Shown here piece by piece: positions 15,227 through 25,172 of a DNA stretch of 37,913 bases. The notes beneath the pieces are model-generated. The model worked only from the letters and a program-made list of their open reading frames with translations. It was not told where the DNA came from and did not search any database. The position numbers and the translations under genes were made by a program. How positions within the stretch are numbered: position 1 is the first letter of the stretch; each line of letters opens with the position of its first letter. The stretch covers positions 1 to 37,913 of the forward strand of contig CAIYGQ010000258.1 in assembly GCA_903925745.1 (NCBI GenBank). The letters are read 5' to 3'. The DNA is from an uncultured Actinomycetes bacterium. GTDB lineage: Bacteria; Actinomycetota; Acidimicrobiia; Acidimicrobiales; Microtrichaceae.

Positions 15227-15559
15227 TCAGTGGTACTGCGTGGCGACGATGATGCCGGCCAGGATCGAGCCCAGCCCACCGACCAGGTACCAGCCGTTCC
15301 CGCCGTCCTCGGCACCCGGCAGGATCTGCATGTAGTTCAGGATGATCACCAACAGCCCGAGGCCCCAGAGCCCGAACATGAGCACCGGGACCCAGCGGGG
15401 ACTGGGCCGATGCGCCGGCCGGGATGACGAACTCCGGCCGGACGAGGCACCCGACGGGGTCACCCGGCGACTGACGACCTGACGATCCGGGTCCGCCGAG
15501 GACTCTGAGCCCGACGTCGACCCCGAGGTGGCGACACGACGCTTCGCTGGCTTGGCCAT
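15227..15559 (-). CDS. crgA: Cell division protein CrgA
   Basis: A 110-residue protein with a Ser/Arg-rich cytoplasmic N-terminus (about 1-53) and two membrane helices (about 56-77 and 88-107), ending ATQYH just after the second helix. The pattern of a PxW start to helix one, a short GNGWYLVGG turn and a near-C-terminal second helix is that of CrgA (UPF0233), which in actinobacteria recruits FtsZ-ring and peptidoglycan-synthesis proteins such as FtsI. The position beside trpG and the pknB cluster is the conserved actinobacterial location. The N-terminus is longer than in mycobacterial CrgA. The ATG lies six bases after TAGCAT, so the message is probably leaderless. Confidence 0.88.
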   Translation of the reverse strand: MAKPAKRRVATSGSTSGSESSADPDRQVVSRRVTPSGASSGRSSSSRPAHRPSPRWVPVLMFGLWGLGLLVIILNYMQILPGAEDGGNGWYLVGGLGSILAGIIVATQYH

Positions 15560-15565
15560 GCAACG

Positions 15566-15594
15566 ATGCTAGCCACCGGCGACGGGCCGTCGAC
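15566..15594 (-). promoter_or_regulatory. Leaderless promoter of crgA, GTCGAC-17-TAGCAT
   Basis: On the minus strand a GTCGAC -35-like hexamer (15589-15594), 17 bases, TAGCAT (15566-15571), then six bases to the ATG at 15559. Confidence 0.55.
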
Positions 15595-15663
15595 CCCGCG
15601 CCCGGATCGACGAGCCGCCGACCGAGGGTCGGAACGCCTTGGGTCACGTCCCCGGCCCGCGCG

Positions 15664-15669
15664 TAGCCT
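15664..15669 (+). promoter_or_regulatory. -10 hexamer TAGCCT, leaderless promoter of trpG/pabA
   Basis: TAGCCT ends six bases before the GTG at 15676. A weak TTGGGT lies 19 bases upstream (15639-15644). The crgA promoter faces the other way within the same 116-bp region. Confidence 0.5.
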
Positions 15670-15675
15670 GACGCC

Positions 15676-16263
15676 GTGTCCGCCCGGATCCTCGTCGTCG
15701 ACAACTACGACTCGTTCGTCTACAACCTGGTCCAGTACCTGGGCGAGCTCGGCGCGGAGCCCGTGGTCCACCGCGACGACGCGATCACGCTCGACGACGT
15801 CGAGGTGATCGACCCCGACGGCATCCTGATCAGCCCGGGGCCGGGGTCGCCGGCCGACGCCGGAGTGTCGAACGAGCTGGTCAAGACGTGGGGTGGGCGG
15901 GTGCCGGTGTTCGGCGTGTGCCTCGGCCACCAGTGCATCGGCGAGGTGTTCGGGGGCTCGGTCGTGCGTGCACCCCAGGTCGTGCACGGGAAGACCTCGC
16001 AGGTCCACCACGACGGTCGGGGCCTGTTCGCGGGCCTCCCCCAGCCGCTCGAGGCGACCCGCTACCACTCCCTCATCGTCGACCGCGAGTCGGTGCCGGA
16101 CTGCCTGGAGGTCTCGGCGTGGACCGAGGACGGCCTGGTGATGGGACTCCGGCACCGGGAGCTGCCGGTCGAGGGCGTGCAGTTCCACCCCGAGTCGGTG
16201 CTGACCGCCGCCGGCCACGACCTGGTCGGGAACTTCCTCCGCAGCTGCGCCCCGGTGGGCTGA
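15676..16263 (+). CDS. trpG: Anthranilate/aminodeoxychorismate synthase glutamine amidotransferase subunit
   Basis: A 195-residue class I glutamine amidotransferase. It opens with the family's [14 protein letters not shown], has the nucleophile Cys in GVCLGHQ near residue 82, and the catalytic His-Glu in QFHPES near residue 173. It supplies ammonia from glutamine to a chorismate-using partner, making anthranilate (tryptophan) or aminodeoxychorismate (folate); sequence alone does not separate TrpG from PabA and many bacteria use one for both. The location beside crgA and the kinase cluster is the conserved actinobacterial position where the gene is usually called trpG. The synthase subunit is not in the window. 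The GTG is supported by the leaderless -10 hexamer. A 15-bp tandem duplication spans the stop codon. Confidence 0.9.
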   Translation: MSARILVVDNYDSFVYNLVQYLGELGAEPVVHRDDAITLDDVEVIDPDGILISPGPGSPADAGVSNELVKTWGGRVPVFGVCLGHQCIGEVFGGSVVRAPQVVHGKTSQVHHDGRGLFAGLPQPLEATRYHSLIVDRESVPDCLEVSAWTEDGLVMGLRHRELPVEGVQFHPESVLTAAGHDLVGNFLRSCAPVG

Positions 16264-16280
16264 GACCCGGTGGGGTGAGA
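16251..16280 (+). repeat. Tandem 15-bp duplication across the trpG stop codon
   Basis: CCCGGTGGGCTGAGA (16251-16265) is followed at once by CCCGGTGGGGTGAGA (16266-16280), 14 of 15 identical. The period is a multiple of three, so the second copy supplies an in-frame back-up TGA at 16276-16278. Confidence 0.85.
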
Positions 16281-16294
16281 CCCGCCGCCGATCC

Positions 16295-17341
16295 TCACTC
16301 GACGCCGATGACCACCTCGAGGGTGGTCCCGTCGTCGATGCGGGTGCCGACGGGGATGCTCTGCTCGACCACCCGACCGATGAGACGATCACCCGGCGGG
16401 AGCCGGCGGGTGCGGACCCGCAGGCTGACGACCCCGTCGGCCACCTGCTCGGCGGTCGCCTGCGACAGGCCGACGAGCGACGGTGCGGTCGCCGAACCAC
16501 CCCGGCCGCTGACCAGCACATCGACCGGGGTCAGGGGTGGCAGCTGGGTCCCGGGCGGCGGATCGACCCGCAGGATCACGCCCGGCTCGACACCCGAGCG
16601 CACCTCCTCGTCGACGTCGCCGAGGCCCAGCCCCGCCCGACCGACCGCCGACATCCCGGGGCCGACCTCCTGTCCGACCACGTCCGGCACGGTCCGCGGC
16701 GCCGACCCCGACGAGACACGCAGCACGACCACACCCGAGGATGGTGCCGGCGACCCGGCGACCGGGACCGTGCCGAGCACCTCGCCGGCCGGCACGGTGT
16801 CGTCGGCCACGTCGACACGCTCGGTCGTCAGTCCGAGTCGGCCGAGGAGGGCGGTGGCCACCGCCGCCGGAACCCGACCGACCTCGGGGACGACGACCCC
16901 GGCCGGACCGTCGCTGACGCGCAGCACCACCTCGCTGCCGACCTCGACCTTCGCCCCCGACCGGGGGGACTGGCTGAACACCTGCCCGGCCGGAACGGTG
17001 GAGTTGGCGGTGAAGTCGACGGACACCTCGACCCCGAGTTCCTCGAGCCGCCGCTGGGCCTCCTCGGCGGGAAGGCCGGCCAGCACCGGCAGCACCACCC
17101 GGGGTGCCGTGGCGTCGGAACTCGACCTGGCGAACGTGGCCCGCAACCCCAGCACGACCAGAGCGGCGAGGACCACGACCGCCACCACGCCGACCAGCGT
17201 GGCGCCGGGGTGCCGACGCAGGTCGACCTCCTCGGCGGGGCCGACCTCCGTCAGGCGGGGAGGTGTGCGGCGACCGAGGGTGAAGCCAACCCGACGTCCG
17301 GTCGACCCGCCGTCGCTCCGCGGACGTTCGGTCACGGTCAC
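16295..17341 (-). CDS. Membrane-anchored protein of four PASTA domains, no kinase domain (second)
   Basis: A 348-residue protein with a cytoplasmic N-terminus of about 47 residues rich in Arg, one membrane helix (about 48-68), and an extracytoplasmic part that divides into four PASTA-like units (starting near 81, 148, 215 and 283, each with a P-x-(L/V)-x-G opening, a mid PAG or PPG turn and a VLRVS-type last strand). PASTA domains bind muropeptides or lipid II when at the end of kinases and PBPs. Here there is no catalytic domain. The GTG at 17341 overlaps the stop of the preceding PASTA gene (GTGA). It is last in the wall-control operon and probably modulates the kinase or synthases, which is inference. 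Confidence 0.85.
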   Translation of the reverse strand: MTVTERPRSDGGSTGRRVGFTLGRRTPPRLTEVGPAEEVDLRRHPGATLVGVVAVVVLAALVVLGLRATFARSSSDATAPRVVLPVLAGLPAEEAQRRLEELGVEVSVDFTANSTVPAGQVFSQSPRSGAKVEVGSEVVLRVSDGPAGVVVPEVGRVPAAVATALLGRLGLTTERVDVADDTVPAGEVLGTVPVAGSPAPSSGVVVLRVSSGSAPRTVPDVVGQEVGPGMSAVGRAGLGLGDVDEEVRSGVEPGVILRVDPPPGTQLPPLTPVDVLVSGRGGSATAPSLVGLSQATAEQVADGVVSLRVRTRRLPPGDRLIGRVVEQSIPVGTRIDDGTTLEVVIGVE

Positions 17342-18312
17342 GGCGCCACCACCAGGGTGACGACCGACGTCGGTCGGCGCTCCGTGCCACCTGCCGGCGA
17401 CTGCAGGACGACCGTGCCCGGAACGGGCGGCGTCGGTCGACGCCCCGCCCGGATCGCAGCCTGCTCGGCGATCGCCAGTTCGAACGCGTTGGCCGTCACG
17501 AGGTTGGCCTCGAAACCCGCGCCCCGGATCGCGGTGGCCGCGGCCTCGGCCGGCAGGTCGACCACCGCCGGCACCGGTGTGGGTGGTGCATCACCGGAGA
17601 CCACGACGACCACCGGGGCATCCCGATTCGCCGTGGTGCCCGCCGGCGGATCGGTGCCCACCACGGCGCCGGGGGGCAGGTCGGTCGCCGAGGTGCCCTT
17701 GACGTCCGCGACCTCGAAGCCGAAGGCGCCGAGGGCGTAGGAGGCGACCGGCAGCGAGCGACCCGACACGTCGGGCACCGGCCGGGGTGCGGGCCCCGAG
17801 GAGACCACGAACCGCGCGACGGCGTCACCCTGCACCTCCAGTCCGGGCCCGGGCTCCTGTTCGAGCACGATGCCCACCGGCACGTCCTCGTCGGCGCGAT
17901 CGACGACCTCGACGGTGACGCCGGCCTCGTCCAGGGGCCGACGGGCCTCGACGATCGGCCGACCGACGGCATCGTCGAGCACGACCCTGACCGCACCGCG
18001 ACTCACCACGAGCGAGACCGTCGAGCCGGGGTCGAGCCGCGATCCCGGGAGCGGTTCCTGGGCCAGCACCGACCCGCGCGGCACGGTCAGGCTGAACCCG
18101 TTGCGGGTCGCGACGACCAGGCCCGCCTCCTCCAGTTCGGCCCGGACCCCGGGGAGCGGAGCGCCGACGACGTCGCCCAGGACGACGGACCGACCCCGGC
18201 CGAGCACCAGGTCGACCGGGTTCAGCGTCGGGGCGAACCCGAGTGCCAGCACCACTGCGGTGGCGAGACCGAGCGCGACCGCCACCGGCACCGCACCACG
18301 GACGCGACCCAT
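17338..18312 (-). CDS. Membrane-anchored protein of four PASTA domains, no kinase domain (first)
   Basis: A 324-residue protein with five cytoplasmic residues, a membrane helix (about 8-28) and four PASTA-like units (starting near 43, 107, 175 and 243); the last has a Pro/Arg-rich insert near residue 290. The second unit (RVVLDDAVG) is the most diverged. No enzyme motif is present. The ATG at 18312 begins MGRVRG, 19 bases after the pknB stop; a longer open frame upstream reads as low-complexity Arg/Pro and is rejected. It overlaps the next PASTA gene by four bases. Extra PASTA-only genes directly after pknB are not part of the familiar mycobacterial cluster. A sensor or adaptor for cell-wall fragments working with PknB is the natural guess. 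Confidence 0.83.
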   Translation of the reverse strand: MGRVRGAVPVAVALGLATAVVLALGFAPTLNPVDLVLGRGRSVVLGDVVGAPLPGVRAELEEAGLVVATRNGFSLTVPRGSVLAQEPLPGSRLDPGSTVSLVVSRGAVRVVLDDAVGRPIVEARRPLDEAGVTVEVVDRADEDVPVGIVLEQEPGPGLEVQGDAVARFVVSSGPAPRPVPDVSGRSLPVASYALGAFGFEVADVKGTSATDLPPGAVVGTDPPAGTTANRDAPVVVVVSGDAPPTPVPAVVDLPAEAAATAIRGAGFEANLVTANAFELAIAEQAAIRAGRRPTPPVPGTVVLQSPAGGTERRPTSVVTLVVAP

Positions 18313-18331
18313 GGCTGTGGCCCCGACGACG

Positions 18332-20251
<1,920 letters not shown>

Positions 20252-20260
20252 GTGGCGCCC

Positions 20261-20266
20261 AGCGTA
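20261..20266 (-). promoter_or_regulatory. Possible internal -10 TACGCT ahead of pknB
   Basis: TACGCT on the minus strand ends nine bases before the ATG at 20251, in the only sizeable gap (45 bp) of the operon up to pknB. No -35 is visible. Confidence 0.3.
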
Positions 20267-20296
20267 GAGGGGTGACGAGTCCGTCCCGTGGCATCG

Positions 20297-21799
20297 TCAC
20301 GAGACACCCAGGGCCGAGGCCAGCACGGCTCGGGCCACCGGTCCCGCCGTGCTCCCACCCGTGTCGGAACTGGCACCGCTCAGGTTCTCCACGATCACCG
20401 CGACGGCGACCGTCGGCGGCTCACCCGGTGGCCCGCCGAAGGCGATCATCCACCCGTGGGAGCGGGGCGGGGTGGTCCCGAGCTGGGCGGTCCCGGTCTT
20501 CGCTCCGACCTCGACACCCGGGATCGCCATGTTGCGGGCGGTGCCGTCATCGACGACCCCGACCATGGCGTTGCGCAGGATCGCCGCGTCGGCCGGGGAC
20601 ATCGCCCGCAGCCAGGTCTCGGGCTCGTAGCGGTCGACGACCGATCCGTCCCGGGCCCGGATCTCGGACATGACGTGGGGCGTGGGCACCTGTCCGTCCG
20701 CGGCGATCCCCGCGGCGACGAGCGCCATCTGCAACGGCGTGGCCCGCACGTCGTTCTGGCCGATCGCGGTCTGGGCGAGCCGCGGCGAGTCCTCGTGGAC
20801 CGGCGCCCGACCCGGGGGACGTTCCACGACGTCGCCGAAGTCCGTCGGGTACACGGACCGGGCCGGATCCGGCAGGTCGATCGGCGGCGTGTCGTTGAAG
20901 CCGAACCGCTCCGCCGCGGCGATCATCGGATCCGGTCCCAACTGCTCCACCGCCATCTGCGCGAACGAGCTGTTGCAGGACCGGGCGATGATCACGAACA
21001 GGGTCCCACCGCACGGGGTCCCGTCGAAGTTCGAGATGGCCTGGTTGGTCAACGGTGGCGTGTAGGAGGTGACGACCGGGTAGTCGGGTGCGACCTGCGT
21101 GACCGTCCCCGACTCCAGGCCGGCGGTCGCCGTGACCATCTTGAACGTCGAGCCGGGGAAGTAGTTCTCCTGGTAGGCCCGGATCAGCAGCGGCTTCTGG
21201 GGCACCGCGTCCAGGAACTCCTTGGCCCGCAACGCCTCCTCGGTGTCGTTCGTCGAGAGGACGTTGGGGTCGTAGGACGGCGTCGACCACAGCGCCAGGA
21301 TCCCGCCGGTCCGGGGGTCGAGCGCCACGACGGCGCCCTCTCGTGTCCCCATGGCGTCCCGCGCGGTCGCCTGGACGTCGAGGCGGACCGTCAGGACGAC
21401 ATCACCCTCACTCGAGGTGTCGGAGAACAGTCCGGTCAGCTCGCGCAGCTTGAGGGCGGTCGTGCGGCCGGCGAGCTCGTCGTTGTAGGTCCGCTCGACT
21501 CCGGTCGAGCCGAGGGCGAACGAGAAGTACCCGGTCACGGCGGACAGCAGCTCGCCCTGCGGGTAGACGCGCTGGTAGCGCAGGGTCGCCCGACGCGGGT
21601 CGGAGAACGCCGCCAGTTTCCCGTCGGCCGTCAGGATCGACCCGCGCGGTTCGTTGAAGTCGCGCTGCAGCGAGCGGGTGTTCTCGGGCCGGTCGTTCAG
21701 GTCACCGGCCTGGACCACCTGCAACTGGTTGAACTTGGCGAAGAGCGCCACGTAACAGATCAGGATGGCGGCACCCAACAGGGCGATCTGTCGTCTCAC
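20297..21799 (-). CDS. pbpA: Class B penicillin-binding protein (transpeptidase), PbpA
   Basis: A 500-residue protein with a short basic N-terminus, one membrane helix (about 5-23), a non-penicillin-binding domain, and a transpeptidase domain. The SxxK motif reads PGSTFKM, SxN reads SCNSS and KTG reads AKTGTAQ, so all catalytic boxes are intact. It cross-links peptidoglycan stems and should pair with the SEDS glycosyltransferase RodA encoded just upstream. The GTG at 21799 overlaps the rodA stop (GTGA), arguing for coupled, near equal synthesis. The open frame extends upstream inside rodA, but the MRRQIALLG start gives the normal PbpA N-terminus. It carries no C-terminal PASTA domain. Confidence 0.94.
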   Translation of the reverse strand: MRRQIALLGAAILICYVALFAKFNQLQVVQAGDLNDRPENTRSLQRDFNEPRGSILTADGKLAAFSDPRRATLRYQRVYPQGELLSAVTGYFSFALGSTGVERTYNDELAGRTTALKLRELTGLFSDTSSEGDVVLTVRLDVQATARDAMGTREGAVVALDPRTGGILALWSTPSYDPNVLSTNDTEEALRAKEFLDAVPQKPLLIRAYQENYFPGSTFKMVTATAGLESGTVTQVAPDYPVVTSYTPPLTNQAISNFDGTPCGGTLFVIIARSCNSSFAQMAVEQLGPDPMIAAAERFGFNDTPPIDLPDPARSVYPTDFGDVVERPPGRAPVHEDSPRLAQTAIGQNDVRATPLQMALVAAGIAADGQVPTPHVMSEIRARDGSVVDRYEPETWLRAMSPADAAILRNAMVGVVDDGTARNMAIPGVEVGAKTGTAQLGTTPPRSHGWMIAFGGPPGEPPTVAVAVIVENLSGASSDTGGSTAGPVARAVLASALGVS

Positions 21800-23145
21800 A
21801 GCGCCGCCAGCGGGTCGGGCGCACGGCGGATCGACTGGTCCGAGATCCGCAGCAGCAGGGCGACGAGCACGTAGTTCGCCACGAGCGACGACCCGCCGTA
21901 CGAGACGAAGGGCAGGGTGACGCCGGTCAACGGCAACAGTCTGGTCACCCCCGCCATGATGATGAACGCCTGGAACGCGATCAGCGAGGTGAGCCCGACG
22001 GCGAGCAGCGTGCCGAAGGTCGCGCCGGCGCCCTTGGCGATCCGCAGCCCGCTCCCGGCGAGCAGCAGGAACGCCACCAGGATCGCCGTGGTGCCGAGCA
22101 GTCCGAGCTCCTCTCCGATGATGGCGATGATGAAGTCGGTCTCGTCGAACGGGATCCGATCGACGATGCCGAGTCCGGGTCCCACACCGGACGTGCCACC
22201 CCACGCCAGGGCGTACGCCGCCTGGATGATCTGGTACCCGGACCCGGAGGGATCGGCCCACGGGTTCAGCCAGATCGACACCCGGTCCTGGACGTGTGAG
22301 AACTGCGACCAACTGACGACGGCCCCCACCCCGAACAGGGCGAACCCCGTGACCAGGTAGGCCACGCGGCCAGTGGCCACCCACAGGACGATGATGAACA
22401 ACAGGAAGAACAACAGCGCCGAACCCAGGTCGCGCTCGAAGACCACGACGAGCAGCGACACCGCCCAGGCCACCAGGACGGGGGCGAACTGCCGGGGGTC
22501 CGGCGTGTTGATCGGACCGACCCTGAACGTCGCGACGCTCAGCACCTCCCGCCGCTCGACCAGGTAGCCGGCGAAGAAGATGGCGAGTGCGATCTTGGCG
22601 AACTCACCCGGCTGGAAGCTGACCGGCCCGAACGCCACCCAGATGCGCGCGCCGTTGATGTTGCGGCCGAAGACCGGCAGGAGCGGCATCAACAGGAGCA
22701 GCACGCCGATGAGCCCGAAGGTGTACCGGAACCGCTGCAGGACCCGGACGTCACGGACCACCAGCAGCGTCACGACGAACGCGGCGATGCCGACGCCCGT
22801 CCAGGTCGCCTGCAGTCCGGCCAGCTGCTCGTCAAGCCGGGCGATGAAGACGAAGCCCACGCCGTTCAGGAAGGCCACGAGCGGCAGGACGAGCGGATCC
22901 GAGGCGCCGGCCCAACGTCGCACCGCCAGGTGGGCCGCCAGCAGCAGGGCCAGGATCACCCCCAGGAACGGGACGATGTCGACCGGGAGCGACGCGTTCC
23001 GCCCCAGGCTGGCGAGCGCGTACGCGCTGATCACCACGATCGCGACCAGGACGAGCAGGCCCAGCTCGGTGGTCCGGCGGCGGGTGGCGATGGCGCGGAC
23101 GTTCGGCATCGGTGCCCGTGGGCCCGGCGGTGCGGTCGCGGTCAC
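21796..23145 (-). CDS. rodA: SEDS-family peptidoglycan glycosyltransferase RodA/FtsW
   Basis: A 449-residue polytopic membrane protein with about ten helices. The SEDS signatures are present: NGARIWVAFGPVSFQPGEF, the catalytic Asp in FERDLGSAL, IGEELGLLG and the C-terminal LPFVSYGGSS. It polymerises lipid II into glycan strands with a class B PBP as partner. The GTG at 23145 overlaps the pstP stop (GTGA); a possible later start at an ATG giving MPNVRA would remove 12 residues. The cluster position marks it as the actinobacterial rodA, although sequence alone does not exclude an FtsW role. Confidence 0.94.
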   Translation of the reverse strand: MTATAPPGPRAPMPNVRAIATRRRTTELGLLVLVAIVVISAYALASLGRNASLPVDIVPFLGVILALLLAAHLAVRRWAGASDPLVLPLVAFLNGVGFVFIARLDEQLAGLQATWTGVGIAAFVVTLLVVRDVRVLQRFRYTFGLIGVLLLLMPLLPVFGRNINGARIWVAFGPVSFQPGEFAKIALAIFFAGYLVERREVLSVATFRVGPINTPDPRQFAPVLVAWAVSLLVVVFERDLGSALLFFLLFIIVLWVATGRVAYLVTGFALFGVGAVVSWSQFSHVQDRVSIWLNPWADPSGSGYQIIQAAYALAWGGTSGVGPGLGIVDRIPFDETDFIIAIIGEELGLLGTTAILVAFLLLAGSGLRIAKGAGATFGTLLAVGLTSLIAFQAFIIMAGVTRLLPLTGVTLPFVSYGGSSLVANYVLVALLLRISDQSIRRAPDPLAAL

Positions 23146-24662
23146 GGGACCGTCACGGGCGGGGGCAGTGGGATCGGCACCGCAGGCGACGGAACCGGGC
23201 CGGGCGGGGGAACCGGCACCGGGGGTGGCGCGACCGGGGGCAGCGTCGTCGTGGTCGTCGTGGTGGTCGTGGTCGTGGTGGTCGTCGTGTTGCTGGTCAC
23301 GAAGCCCGAGGCGGCGGCGACGCTGTCGAACGGCCGGTTCGTCTCGACCGCGAGCCGGCCCCCCTCCTGCAGGTCGTCGAGGGTGAACCCGGTCCGCTCC
23401 TCGACCTGGGGGGCGAACCACAACACCCCCCAGGTCTGTCCCCGGTAGACGGCCACCTCCTCGTCCGAGGTCCCCAGGTGGAACCCGCTCCGACCCACGT
23501 AGGTGACGGCGACCACCGCCAGACCTGCCACGGCGAGCAACGCCCCGGCGAAGGCCAGGACCCGCCACCAGCTGCGCCCGAGCGCTCCGTCACCGTCGCC
23601 CGTGACGATCGGGGCCGACGGTGAGGGCGGCGGGGCACCCGGCGATGCGACGTCGGGGGCGGCCACGGCCTGGGCGGCGCCGTCCACCGCGGGTTCGCCC
23701 GGGTTCGATCCAGTCGCGCTCGATCCGCTCGACCCGGTTCCGGTCGGCGCCGTCTCGCCGGGGATCGTCGACTGGGTGTCGCCGTCCTCGGCGGCGAGCG
23801 CCACCGCCGGGTCACCCTGCGGTGACCCCGTACCGACGACCGCCAGCACCGTCTCGGTGCGCGGACCGTCGTCCTCGCCGAACAGGTCAACGGCGGGGGT
23901 CGACAGACGCCGGTAGCGCTCCACGAGCGGCTCCGGCGACCGGCCCGTGTCGGACACGTCGAGCACCACCGCCGTGATGTTGTCGCGTCCGCCGGCCGCG
24001 TCCGCCTCGGCGCAGAGCCGCCGGGCCACGAGCTCCGGGGCGTCGGGCTCGGCGAGCAGTTCCGCGATCCGATCCTCGGCGACCTCGTTGAAGAGTCCGT
24101 CGCTGCACAACAACAGCCGGTCACCGTCGGCCGGCCGCAACACCCAGGCGTCCACCGCAACGGCCGCGTCGACGCCGAGCGCGCGGGTCAGGACGTTGCG
24201 CTGCGGGTGGACCTCGGCGTCCTCGGGACTGAGCCGGCCCTCCCGCACGAGCGTCTCGACGAGCGAGTGGTCCTCGGTCAGCTGCTCCATGACGCCTGCG
24301 GCCAGCAGGTAGACGCGGCTGTCACCGACGTTGAGCACGGCGAGCTCCTCGGCGCCGTCGTGGAGCACCCGACCGACCAGGCACACGGTGGTGCCCATGC
24401 CCCGGAGCGTCGGATCCGTCCGGGCGTCATCGAGGACCTGCCGGTTGGCGCGCTGGACGGCGGCGACCAGGTCCTCGAGGGTGCCGGCCGTGGCCGTGTC
24501 ACCGACGACCCGCACCGTCGTCGCGGACGCCACGGCTCCCCCGCGGTGGCCGCCCATGCCGTCGGCCACGACGACCAGGTCGTCGAGCACCAGGTGGCAG
24601 TCCTCGTTCGCCGCCCGCACCTGGCCGACGACGGTTGCGGAGCCGGCCTGGAGCGTCGTCAC
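23142..24662 (-). CDS. pstP: PP2C-type serine/threonine phosphatase PstP
   Basis: A 506-residue protein. The catalytic PP2C domain (about 1-240) has NED (19-21), DGMGGH (34-39), GDSR, CSDGL and GRDN, which supply the metal-binding aspartates. A long Ala/Gly/Pro/Ser linker leads to a membrane helix near residues 363-385, then an extracytoplasmic tail with a run of about 16 threonines and P-x-P repeats. It should reverse PknB phosphorylation of wall proteins and PknB itself. The GTG at 24662 overlaps the fhaB stop and the gene overlaps rodA. The poly-Thr tail lies just outside the membrane and may be glycosylated, which is a guess. Confidence 0.94.
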   Translation of the reverse strand: MTTLQAGSATVVGQVRAANEDCHLVLDDLVVVADGMGGHRGGAVASATTVRVVGDTATAGTLEDLVAAVQRANRQVLDDARTDPTLRGMGTTVCLVGRVLHDGAEELAVLNVGDSRVYLLAAGVMEQLTEDHSLVETLVREGRLSPEDAEVHPQRNVLTRALGVDAAVAVDAWVLRPADGDRLLLCSDGLFNEVAEDRIAELLAEPDAPELVARRLCAEADAAGGRDNITAVVLDVSDTGRSPEPLVERYRRLSTPAVDLFGEDDGPRTETVLAVVGTGSPQGDPAVALAAEDGDTQSTIPGETAPTGTGSSGSSATGSNPGEPAVDGAAQAVAAPDVASPGAPPPSPSAPIVTGDGDGALGRSWWRVLAFAGALLAVAGLAVVAVTYVGRSGFHLGTSDEEVAVYRGQTWGVLWFAPQVEERTGFTLDDLQEGGRLAVETNRPFDSVAAASGFVTSNTTTTTTTTTTTTTTTLPPVAPPPVPVPPPGPVPSPAVPIPLPPPVTVP

Positions 24663-25165
24663 CGAACCTCCAGCACGACGTTGCCGACCTGGATCCGGTC
24701 ACCCAACCGCGCCGGCATCTGGCCGACGACGCGCGCCCCGTTGACCCAGGTGCCGTTGGTCGACCCCAGGTCCTCGACGAACACCGCACCGTCACGAACG
24801 AAGACCCGGCAGTGGACCTGAGAGACGAAACGCTCGTCGAACACCAGGGAGCACCCGGCGGCACGACCCACCGTGAGCTCCGGACCCAGTCCGAACTCAG
24901 CACCGGCTCGGGCGGCTGGTTCGACGGTCACGAGCCGGGTCGGGGACGCGGGCTGCCGACGCGACGAGCGGGTGCGGGCCCGGGCCGCCTTCCCCCTCCC
25001 CGTGCGACGACCACCCGCCGGCGTCGGCGCCGCCGCAGGGGCAGCGCCCGTCGCAGCACGAAGCGGTCCCACCTCGGCCCAGACGGCGCGCAGGACGCGG
25101 AGGAAGAACAGGTAGACGAGCGCCAGCAGGCAGAGCTTCAGGACGGTCAACAGCTGTTCGGGCAC
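24659..25165 (-). CDS. fhaB: FHA-domain protein FhaB (FipA-like)
   Basis: A 168-residue protein with an N-terminal membrane helix (about 5-25), a basic linker of about 55 residues with Arg/Ala/Pro, and a C-terminal FHA domain (about 85-168) carrying LTVGRAAGCSLV, SQVHCRV and LGSTNGTWVNG. FHA domains bind phospho-threonine; in mycobacteria this protein links kinase signalling to division proteins. The GTG at 25165 follows AGGAG by five bases and gives the usual short N-terminus before the helix, seven bases after the fhaA stop. It overlaps pstP by four bases. Confidence 0.92.
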   Translation of the reverse strand: MPEQLLTVLKLCLLALVYLFFLRVLRAVWAEVGPLRAATGAAPAAAPTPAGGRRTGRGKAARARTRSSRRQPASPTRLVTVEPAARAGAEFGLGPELTVGRAAGCSLVFDERFVSQVHCRVFVRDGAVFVEDLGSTNGTWVNGARVVGQMPARLGDRIQVGNVVLEVR

Positions 25166-25172
25166 GACGCTC

